From Liquidambar formosana (Eukaryota; Streptophyta; Magnoliopsida; Saxifragales; Altingiaceae): a stretch of 64,000 bases of DNA. Of the stretch, positions 40,101-51,500 are shown one piece after another (the first letter of the stretch is position 1; each line of letters opens with the position of its first letter). Both the position numbers and the translations under genes were made by a program. The stretch is from NCBI GenBank assembly GCA_039720395.1, contig CM077832.1, positions 25,073,607 to 25,137,606 on the forward strand, given 5' to 3'. The notes under the pieces are model-generated. The model had not been told where the DNA came from and made no database searches. It was given only the letters and a program-made list of their open reading frames with translations.

Positions 40101-42445
40101 GCAATGATTTTGTGAACAAAAGCTCTTTCCAGAAAAACATCTTTGGAGAAATTCCTCCTTTTCTCGTTAATACTTAAAAAACGACCCCTGTTACCATCGA
40201 CCACCGAAACCTCGATCGTCTCATGGTCAACCTGGAAAACCTTTCCCATCAAGCGCAAATCAGAACTCTACATTGCTCCACATACCGGAAATCAAGTCGG
40301 CAACATACCGAAACCAGACCGTAATCGAAGAAAGGGGTAGAGAGATCCCAGACCCCTCTAACGAAGGAGATCGGCAAAAAGAGTTGTATACTAAGGTTTT
40401 AACAACCATTTTGAACATTTGAAAAGAAATGATATAAAGGGGGGTTGCATTTCACAATTTAAAATAAGGGAGAACATGTAAATAATCAATATCATCAACC
40501 ACCATATCTGGTATCAAGGACTTAAATTTTGATATTGATGGATATATCGAGGATCTAAAAACACAGATATATTGGATATATCGATGGATATATCAAAAAT
40601 TTCGATATCGATTTAGAGATACGTTGGATATTATTAGTTAAACACATATATTTTCATTGGAACTCTGGGAAATAATGTTTTAGACTCTAATAAACAGTTT
40701 AGAATCAAAATATTGCAATTTAAATGTGTATGAGACAAGTATGTATTGTGTAGGATATAAAAAGTGTACCACGTTGAGCAAAAGAATGAATATTTTAAGA
40801 GAGTAAATGAAGAATGTTACTTCATAAAACTAATTTGAGCCATTAGTATAATTGAAATATTTATATAAATCAATACTAAAAGAGTAAAAGATGATAATTT
40901 TGACACGATATTAAGAAAATGATTATCTTAATCTCGTCGATATATATCTTCAATAAAGTGATATATTCGATATATTAGCGATACTATATGAAAAGAAGAA
41001 GATATTATGGATATATTGAGATATATCGAGATTTTATCAATAATATCGAATATATCAACAATATTGTAAAGATATTTTGCGAAAAAGATATGACAATTAG
41101 ATATCGTATTGAGGGGTCAGATACATGGATATATCGTGGATATTTTAGTCCATGTCTAGTATTCCATGATATCAGTATTACCAACTGATAAATCCTCCCC
41201 AAGTCATGTGGGGCCCTCGCGCGTGGAAATAAAAGGAAACATAGTAAGACATCCCTACATGAGATCGCAGTAACCTCTATTCAGGTCTAAGCTCAGGATT
41301 AAAGGATAGGAAGACACGGCACGATGTCTCTTTCCTTCGAGACTATAGTAATCCTGTTTTTAGTAGCCCTTAGCATCACATCCATTTACATGTTAATCTC
41401 TTAAAACCATTTTATTTTTAATGGTAGAAAAAGGGGTTCCAAAACACTTGTATAAAAGTGACCCCTAATGTTAGATTGTAAAGCATTTAACCCAATAGGT
41501 TTCAAAATTAACCCATTGTACTCAAAATCATGCAAGGGTTTTTAAATACAACATGCATATAACAAAATAAAGTGTAATACCAAACCCTAGATTCCCAAAC
41601 ATATGACATTTATGAGATTTAAACCCCATACCCATGTAAAACATGTAATATATCATGTAAACATGTAAATACCCATGAGAATGTTGCAACTCATGTATAC
41701 AATGATCTACAACCGTGAAAAATGTAGCTATCTCTCAAACGGATGCTAGAATACAAACCCACGGTGCATACACGTAGATCGGGGTGGAAATTGCAAGATT
41801 GAGGTTTTGTGAGGTTGAATCTGAGCCCCCGAGGTCACGCGCCGTCCACGGCCTCCTCTTTCTCCCCAAGCTTCTCTCTCTCTCTCTCTCTCCCTCTCTT
41901 TTTCTCTCTCTTTCAATTGAGAAAGTGGAGAAAGTGAGTGGAAAAATCATGGGTTGGGGTTATATATAGGAGTGGCAAAAGGATTAATTTACTTCATAAA
42001 ACATGACCCACAGGCAAAAATTCGAGAGTTGTAGTCGACTACACCAAGTGTGTAGTCAACTAAACATATCAAAGGCCATTTCTGCTATGTGTAGTCGACT
42101 ACATCAAACTTGTAGTCAATTACATCAAGTTTTAGTAGACTAAAACTCCCAAAATTTGAGAAAATGGAGTTTCCATAAACTTTAATTGACTATAACTTCC
42201 AAAATACTTAAAACCAAGCTATAATAGTACACCCAAATCATTCATTAACCACAATACAACCCCAACGACTTCATAAATCAAATATTGGGCCCTCACACCT
42301 CAGGAGAGACGAAACCGAATTCCCATAACCGAAGACCTATGAAGCACGGACACGGACACGGGACATAGTCACGACACGACACGGACACCTCGAGACAACT
42401 TCCAAAAAACTTAGGACACGACATGGTGAGGACATGTTAATTATT

Positions 42446-42516
<71 letters not shown>

Positions 42517-45500
42517 ATTATACATACCCATAGATTTATGCAATGTTTTAAAAACAAATTAGAGGTGCATTTTTTGCGCCCATCATAAGAGGCGTGAGGT
42601 TCATTGTACAAAATTAGTATTCCTAGGAGTTAAGGCAAAACCCACTTCTCCCTTTGTAAACTCTAGAATACTCCGTATCACTTTTTGATATTTTGTAAAT
42701 TGATTATGGTTAACCCTCAATTACACCTTTTCCTTTTCTGAGACAGCTAGCCAGCAACAAAACAAAAATAAATTCTTTACTCTTCTGGACATTTCCCTTT
42801 TCCTTTTTCTTTTTTTGGATCAGAGTCTGATGAGAAGAACAAAGCAAAAGAGAGAAAAGTTGGAAGAGAAGCAAAGAGAAGCAAAGAAAATGGAGAAGAG
42901 AGTTTCATATCGCGGTCGTCGATCGACAATCGGTTAGTTCTCTACCTCCGTCGATGGCGATTTAATTTTTTTACTATTGTTTTAAGTTCGATTCGCTGGC
43001 ACACCAGGCACATTTACCTCTGTCAACGATGAGTGTCTCTTCTGAGATATGTAGGCTGTTAATTACCTTCCTGTGTATAACTCCTCCAACCATGTTCACA
43101 AAGTGTCGAGGAAGTCTCCCGTAGGTGTTGGATTAGTGTCCGGAATTAAAATGATATATTTATTTTCTAGACATGTTTCAGCCATGTCTGACATGTATTG
43201 GAGGCATGTCGTATGCATGTCCATATCCGACATGTGTTGGACACAGCCATGGCTTTCCCAGAGACGCGTCCGTGCTTCATAACCAAAGACCCTCCACTAT
43301 CATTTTAGGCATTCCCAACACCAAAACCATATTTCCATAACTTCCATTTATCCATAAAACCATGTAAATATTGTTATTTATGATCATAACCCAATGAAAA
43401 TAACACTTTCATCATTTCAAATATAATTACCGTGGGAATATAATACCAAAACTTAATCATTTGATATGTTTTAACCAACAAAATAATTTCAGAAATTCAG
43501 AGAGCTCAACATAATCATAAACCAAGTTAAATAACGCATTTTTAACAAGATTTGTAGTCATACATATATAAAGATTCAACCTTTAGAACCTATGATATCC
43601 AAAACCTCAAGAAAATATCAACGGTAGTGAATATCCAACCTAAAATATGATGTACATGTGAAATCTAATCATAAAACTCACATATACGTAGGATTACATA
43701 GGTTACCCAACATATCAATGATCTACCATGCAGAAGAATGCACCTACCTCCACAAATATGTAAGCAAATGCAAGTATGAGATGATATTGTGTAGATTCAA
43801 GCCCTAGATCCAAGTCCTAGCTTCCAAGACCAAGATGCAAGCTTCAAATACCAAACCCTAGCTCTCCAAGGAAGAAGAGACTCCACCATGCAGCCACAGG
43901 CTCTAGGATGCGAGATCTAGTGAAAATGATGGAAGATTTGAGCTCACAAGAGTTGAAAACCCAAACCTTAGCTTTTTTTCTCTCCTCAAATCCATTTTCT
44001 CTCTCTAGACCTCTTCTCCCTCTCTCTCTAACCCTCTCTAAGTTGGGAGACCAGAAATGAAGACTAAGGGTCAGGCTAAGGGTTTAAAAACATAGGGTAG
44101 GGGCATACACGTCATTTCCAAAACTTTCATAAAAACTGTCATTCGAGGATTTTAGATGTCTGAGTGAGTTTCAGACGTCTGAAACCAAACACTGAAAAAT
44201 ACGTCTCTCTAGATTTTTTAGATGGCTAAAAGTGCATTTCAGACGTTTGAAATCTCCTTTTAGATGTCTGAAAGTTCATTTCAGACGACTGAAAGCTCTA
44301 CTGCTAAAATTGACTGTCAGTCAGGCTGCTCCCTCAACTGCACAAACCACAGCCTTCTTTTCATTAAAAACATTTAAGTAAATGGGATTCTCCATTCACT
44401 TTAAGTTATTTAATGAAAATAAGCAAATAATCTCCCATTTGAATCCAAATAAAATATCAGAAAAATCAAATTCCAAGTATATCAAAATCTCATTCTCATG
44501 TTTTAGTACAAAATTCGTCTCTCGACAAAATTTTCCAAATCAAACATGTAAGGAAACCAATCCAAATATGATAATAAAATCCCATAAAATCACATATGTC
44601 TTATAATAATATAAACTTCCATTACCACAAAAAATTATCTTTAAAAATGAAGATTTACAAAAATTCACTTTTTCCCAACACTTAGCCAAATTTTTGCAGC
44701 TTAAATCTCGAAGTAGCAAATAAAGCCAAACACACACTTCGAATACTCGATGCTTAAAACCAAGGTCTTTAATATCGATATTGCTGGGTATATCGAGGAT
44801 CCAAAAATGTGGATATATCGGATATATAGTTGGATATATTGACAATATCGATATCGTTTTAAAGATATGGTGGATATTATGTGTTAAACGTGAAATTTTT
44901 TATTAAAACTCTGGGAAACAATGATTTAGACTATAATACACAATCTAGCATCAAAAAATTGCAATTTAAATGTGTATAAAACGAGTATGTGTTGTGTAGG
45001 GTATAAATAGTGTGATACGATGAGAAAATAAATAATAGAAATTCATGCAAATATAACATCCAAATGTCATATGAGATTAAAATTTGTAAATATTTATCAT
45101 TTACACAATAAACACTTACATACTTACATATTTACATTAGTAGTTTAATACCACATGGAGTTCCTTGGTGGTTCAAAATCATCATTTCTATCCTTATTTT
45201 GCCTATCCATATTGGTAATATTACGACAATAGGTTGGCCATTTCATATAATTAGCATAATTGAATAGATAATTCTGTAGATGGCTGTCATATTCATCAGC
45301 ACAACAATGCTGTAGGATTCCAATGGCGGCAAATCTGGTTGTTCAGTCTCAGGAGCTCCTTCATTTGTATGTGGTGGGACTGATGGATACATTGAGTATG
45401 GATTGGGCATATAATCAATTGGTTGTTGATATGGATATTGTTGTCCATAGATATATGCTCCTGAGGGATCAGTGTTATAGTGGCCCATCCCATATGGGTT

Positions 45501-48500
45501 GTATGACTGATATGGCACAGGTTGGATTTGTTGATGGGGATAGGTATCTTGGCTCGAGTCTGTTCCATACCCAAAATGACTTTGTTGTGATCCTATACTC
45601 ATAGACTCGAAGTTCGAGGAAAGGGAATCTACATCTTGTTGGCTGCTTGTGTTTTGTTCCCCTTTTTTCCTCGAATAATGTTTGCCTATTGCCCCAATAC
45701 CTGCCTTGCTCTCCTAGAGCCATGATCCTCATCCTGTCACATGTGTGAAATCTGCTTCACAAGTAAAAGGACTTAATAATGGCCTCGGATTAGCTCCAAC
45801 TCCATAATTTCCACCCTCTCTTCCATCATCCCCATCATCATTTCCATCACTATCCCCACTTCCAGTATCGGTGTCAGAAGAGTCAGAAGACTTAGAATGC
45901 ACCGAGTCTGTTCTCATTGCATCTTCACTTGATAAAACCTCCTCAGATATAACTCTATCGACGTCAATCCCGAGGTTTTGAACTTCTTCTGCCACCTTTG
46001 GATCAGGTTCACCATTTGGCCCATCCATATGTGAGGGCCTAATCCACTCGTAAAGAGGATTCTCATTCTCCTCTCCTAATTTGACTAATATATCAAGCAG
46101 ATTTAGAGGCTCTAACTCTACTGCATTGTCCATCTCAGCTTCCATATCTCTGACCCTCAACCTCATGTTGTAATAACAAAAGACTAGCTTTTCGAGCCTT
46201 TCGTATGCTAGTCGATTGCGCTGCTTTGTATGTATTAAGGAAAACGTGCTCTAGTTCCTTTCACAAGCTGAAGAGGAGCATGTTTGTGACAATATCTTCA
46301 TTGCCAATTCCCTCAATGTTGGAGCAGAAACCCATACATATCCCACCAGTCAGCTGCCCATAATAAAATGAAACTATTAATTTTATATTTACAACTTTAA
46401 AATTTATAAGTTAAAAAATTTGTTAGTAATGTAGTTCTATACGCACCAGCTATCATGCTTTCTCTTGATGCAATTGCGAGTTTCTCCAAATTTACCCCTC
46501 GCATCTCGAAACATTATAATCTACAAGTGCAACCTTTTCATCAGTGAGTAAATAGAATAAATATTAAAATATAAACTTTAATAGTTATTGTTGTTGTGTT
46601 ACCTTATTTCCAATCTCTCCACCCTTGTTGGAGTTTGGTTCCAACTTTTGGAAGACCTCAAGCACTGCGTTAGTCAACTCTTGGTTGTGACTAATGTTAT
46701 TCTTGTATTGGTACTTTGGGTTTAGGTAGTATGCTAGCATTCATGGCAAACACAAATATACAATTTAATTAGTTTCACTTTGTGTGGTGCAAGTGTGTAA
46801 CAAACTAACAAATAAAAAATAACAAATAAGATATATAAATTATTATCTATAATTTTAGATATGGGAATTTAATGTAGAAATTTATAATATATAAATTATA
46901 CCTGCCGACAATAAAGGATGATCGATTGATTTGTCTCAACGCTCCTTTATAGCTTTTAAGACCCATGCCACATTCCAATTAGATGATAGGAGGGCCTCTT
47001 TCATCACTTGGAATGCTTGATATACTACACCCAAAGTCGAGTATACCTCACTATCAACAATGCGCAACAATCGGTAAAGAGGCTCATAAATAGCACATAC
47101 TTTTGTAACCCTAGCCCAGAAAGTGTGGTTTAAAATAAGTGATTTAACTTGACGGCCTATTTACGTTCTATTCAGTGGATGTTCATTCCATTCATCAGAG
47201 GTGAACAAGGTTTTCAAACCTGCCTTTTTCTTTAATAGGCTATCGAGTGCAATATAATTTGTAGCAAACCGAGTGGCACCCGGTCATACAATATCTCCTC
47301 TACAACATGATCTCATTTGTGCCAACAACCAATTATGGTTGTATATAAAGTTTGTGATCATCCTCCCTTCAGTGATCACCTCTTTAACACCTTTTTTATC
47401 AGCAATCCTCTCAAATATGAGGTCGATGCAATGAGCAGCGCAGGGTGTCCAGTATAAATTATACTTTTCCATTAATAGCTGCCCCACTTTCTTATAATTG
47501 CTGCCATTATCAGTCACTATCTGGACAACATTTTTACTACCAATTGATTGCACGACATTTCTCATCAAAGTATAAATATACATATGGTCCTTGATTCTAT
47601 CTGAAGCATCCACCGATTTCAAGAAAACTGTCTTCCCTTTACAATATACCATAAGTTGATGATGGACAATTTTGTTGGACCTGTCCATCCATCACACATA
47701 ATGGTGCAGCCATATATCTTCTACAATGGCTTTATCTGTGCAACGTATTTATTCATGTCCTCCACCTGTGAGATGAAATGGAATTTAAGGAAAATCATAT
47801 AAACAAATTAAAAGGTCATAAATAAAACCTAATAATGAATAAATACTAATATTTTGAATTAAATTAGTAATTACCTCCATATCAAGATATTTAGTTCTTA
47901 TCTCATACGGGGAAGGAGGATTAACGCCTGTTCTAGAAGACTGAGCTCCAGCAATTATATTTTTAAAGTGATGGGAAGCGGCCTTCTCAGGCGGGACATT
48001 CTCATGTATAAAGAATTTTGAAACTAATCTACCTAAGCCTTCCTTTATCTTGCCTTTACTAAAAGCATCCTTAATAGTCCTTTGCTTTGATTGTGCTGAT
48101 TTATACAGAGAAGGAACGGAGGGGATATGAGTTTCTGGCACCCGAACGCTTTGACTACGTTTAAGTGGAGGCATTGGTCTTTTGTCTTTACTTCTACCAG
48201 AACCTGAGCCACCAGCACCAAAACTTCCAAAACCAGCCTTTGATTGTAATTTTCTCCGTTGCTCTTCCTCCCATTCACTAGCCTTTGAGGCATGGTAGGC
48301 TTTTTTATAGTTCCTTCTTTCCTCCGCATCCAAATTTGTTGGGTACATCATGATGTCCTCATCATCATCTTCATCAGCATCATCTGATTGAGATTCTAAT
48401 ATACCACCCCTTAACATTTGTCTAACATTTGAATCTCTCCTTGCCTTTGCTGCCTTTGCTGTAACTTTCCCCGTCAAAAGTTGATACATTTCATCTTTCA

Positions 48501-51500
48501 CCTCTGGAGGCACATTATTGCAAGCTATTATATTATTTTTTGGATCTGACCTCAATAAATGGTATTTAAGCCGCGTCGCCCCACCACTCTTCCATGTCTT
48601 CTGACAATACTTACATTTGATACCACCTACTATACCCTCCAAACGACTCCCATGTTCCCATATAGGATCAACACTCTTCCCTGCCATCTTTTGCTAAAAG
48701 AATACAACTGCAAATCTCATAATTGTATATAAGTATATAACTATATAACTATATAAGTGTATAAGTAATTAAATATAAGTTGTATAATCAGTACATGTAT
48801 AAGAATAAATTAATTTGGACGAGTTAATAGCTTACTAACCATTATTATTTCGTAGACAAATTAATTTGAGCACTTGTAAAACATATAAGTATATAACTAT
48901 ATAATGATATAACTAATTAACTATATAATAATTGAAATAATAAGAAATTATGAATTATGATTTACTTTAAGACAAATCTCATAATTATATACAACTATGT
49001 CTATATAAGTGTATAAGTAATTAAGTATAAGTTATATAATTAGTACGTGTATAAGAATAAATTAATTTGGACGAGCTAATACCTTACCAACCATTATTAT
49101 TTCGTAGACAAATTAATTTGAGCACTTGTAAAACATATAAGTATATAACTATATAATGATATAACTAATTAACTATATAATAATTGAAATAATAAGAAAT
49201 TATGAATTATGATTTACTTTAAGACAAATCTCATAATTATATATAACTCTGTCTATATAAGTGTATAAGTAATTAAGTATAAGTTATATAATTAGTACGT
49301 GTATAAGAATAAATTAATTTAGACGAGCTAATAGCTTACCAACCATTATTATTTCATAGACTAATTAATTTGAACACTTGTAAAAGTATAAAACATATAA
49401 GTATATAACTAATTAACTATATAATTATTGTAATAATAAGAATTTATGAATTATGATTTATGAATTATTGTCTAAGGGATTATAAATTTATAACTTTAGG
49501 ACAAATCTCATAATTGTATATAAGTAATATAACTATATAAGTGTATAAGTGTATAAGTATAACTATATAAGTATATATGTATATTTAATCCTACTGTAGG
49601 GGTTTGGTTTTCCTTGACTGACAGATGTCATTTATTAATCTCCAACATAGTGCCATACTTCCCTGTTAGTTTTTTTTTTTTTTTTTTTTTTTAAATAAAA
49701 ATAAATAAATAAGTAACTTGTCCACCAACTAGAAAGTCCCACATTATGATCAAGTTGTTAGGAATGTATAAGTTGTATAATCACTTAATCAGTACGTGTA
49801 TAAGAATAAATTAATTTGGACGAGCTAATAGCTTACTAACCATTGTTATTTACATACACAAATTAATTTGAACACTTGTTAACTATATAAATAATAATTG
49901 AAATAATAAGAAATTATGAATTATGATTTATGAATAACTGTCTAAGGGATTATAAATTTATTACTGTCTACGGGATTATAAAAAAAGCAACAAAGTTCGT
50001 TAGGCACATTATATAAATTAAGTAATGAACATAATATAAATTATATAACCTTCAAGTCTTCAATTAATGGTTTAATGCACTATCTGTTTGATGTTGCCTG
50101 CTACTCTGCTAGTCCTGCTACTTGCTTTATTCTCTGCTTCCTTTGATCTTCTCAACTTCTTTTGATTTTTCTCAACTTCTTCTTTGCTCCTTGCCTCCTT
50201 TGTTTAGAAATCACAACTCACTTCACAGCTTCACTTATAGAGTTATAGTGGGAATGAAATGATTGAAGAAGGACGGAATGCTGTATTTCACATTTCACGT
50301 GAAAAGGAGCACTAATAATAGAGGAAAAGCACAAGCAAACAGCCAAAAAAAACATTTTCAAGCATCTGGAAAAATGACCCCACCAGCAAAGCACTAAAGG
50401 ATGGAGCTTTGAATTAAAGAGTGCTGTATTTCACATTTCACGTGAAAGGGAGCACTAATAATGGAGGAAAACCACAACCAAATAGCTAAAGAAAAGGCTG
50501 CAAGCATCTGGAAAAAGGACTAACAGCAGAGCACTAAAGAAAAGTTTGAAGGAGTGCTGTATTACACTAATAATGGAGGAAAAACTCATGCATACAGCCA
50601 AAGAAAAGGCTGCAAGCATCTTGGAAAAATGACCAGCAGAGCACTAAAGGAAACTTTGAGGGAGGTGCTGTATTTCACATTTCACGTGAAAAGAGAGCAC
50701 TAATAATGGAGGAGAACAGCACCAGCAACAGCAAAAGAAGCAGCTGGACAAACGATATACAATCATGTGTCGATATATCAATGATATATCCACGAGAAAT
50801 CGATGATAAATGGTAGAAAGTGGACGAAACATAAAACAAATGATATATCGACGATATATCGCGATATATCGTCGATATCTTTCGATATTGTGTTTTTTCC
50901 AAAATTTTATAATATCGCAAGTAAATATCGTTTCGCTGAGCACCGATACGACGAAATATCGCGATATATCGTCGATATATCGCGATATTTAAGTCATTGC
51001 TTAAAACAAGCATCAAAACACATTCAACATTATATCACCATACACATAGATTACCCATACATAAGGTCATTCGACAAATCATGGATTAACTACGCTAACC
51101 ATAGATTAAACCCTTAATAACCTATTTAAAAAATTACGGGCGTTACAGTAAATGAAAATTCGTACAGCTCATATATATATATATATATAGAGGAGAGAGA
51201 GAGAGAGAGGAAGCCTGTTTCTTCTTTTTTTCTTTTTTTTTAAATAAGCTTGCTTTGTTAAGTGGGAAGAGTGAGGAGAGAGAAGGATGCTTTTATCAAA
51301 CCTTTTTCTCTTTTTTTGTTGCGAATCAAACCTGATGATGCAGTGATACCATATATTTTTTAATTTGATATGTGCTAATGGTGGGTCCCATATTTTACGC
51401 ATGAATTCTCCTATTTGATACGAGTATAAAAAAAATCTTTATTAATTTGATATGTGGTTCTAGTCAGCCCATCTTTTACCCATAAACAATTTGTCTATCT

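Larger units (their letters stand above)
32739..40384 (-). mobile_element. Full-length L1-like LINE, dead, with nested hAT element
   Basis: A 16-bp TSD, TGTATACTAAGGTTTT, flanks it (32723-32738 and 40385-40400), as expected for target-primed reverse transcription. The 5' end is at the right (40384) and a short A tail at the left overlaps the TSD. Without the nested hAT element and its duplicated 8 bp the LINE is about 6.1 kb. It has ORF1 with a DUF4283-like domain and ORF2 with endonuclease, RT and a C-terminal zf-RVT-like domain. Both are broken by stops and frameshifts. Its insertion target is solo LTR 2. Confidence 0.93.
32250..42297 (-). mobile_element. Solo LTR 2 (related gypsy-like family) inside solo LTR 1
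   Basis: On the minus strand it starts TGTGAGGGCCC (42297) and ends GGGTCGTGTCA (32250). A perfect 5-bp TSD CCTCA lies at 32245-32249 and 42298-42302. Its own sequence is about 32250-32738, 40401-40514 and 41163-42297, roughly 1.74 kb; the rest is a LINE and a hAT element. The TATA box TATATATA is at 41961-41968 (minus). Palindromes at 42031-42144 lie just upstream of it. Confidence 0.87.
44761..50999 (-). mobile_element. 6.2-kb hAT DNA transposon carrying a transposase gene
   Basis: A perfect 8-bp TSD CTTAAAAC lies at 44753-44760 and 51000-51007. TIRs are CAAGGTCTTTAATATCG at the left and, as complement of the right end, CAATGACTTAAATATCG. Both subterminal regions contain many GATATATCG palindromes, likely transposase-binding sites by analogy with other hAT elements. 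The minus-strand transposase (45243-48687) is disabled. Upstream of it are two tandem arrays. This copy is the probable source family for 33663-35189 and 40515-41154. Confidence 0.93.
31400..51147 (-). mobile_element. Solo LTR 1 (gypsy-like), expanded to 19.7 kb by nested insertions
   Basis: Outer boundaries are TGTCACAACCC at the left and GGGCGTTACA at the right, flanked by a perfect 5-bp duplication GTAAA (31395-31399 and 51148-51152). On the minus strand it reads TGTAACGCCC ... GGGTTGTGACA. Its own sequence survives as about 31400-32249, 42303-42337, 43282-44760 and 51008-51147, near 2.5 kb. No internal domain remains, which with a matching TSD means LTR-LTR recombination. It carries a palindrome array at 44154-44290. 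Confidence 0.85.

Noticed and set aside
42031..44290. CRISPR-like regular repeats
   Set aside because: Short palindromes with non-unique, related spacers in plant LTRs; no cas genes and a eukaryotic context.
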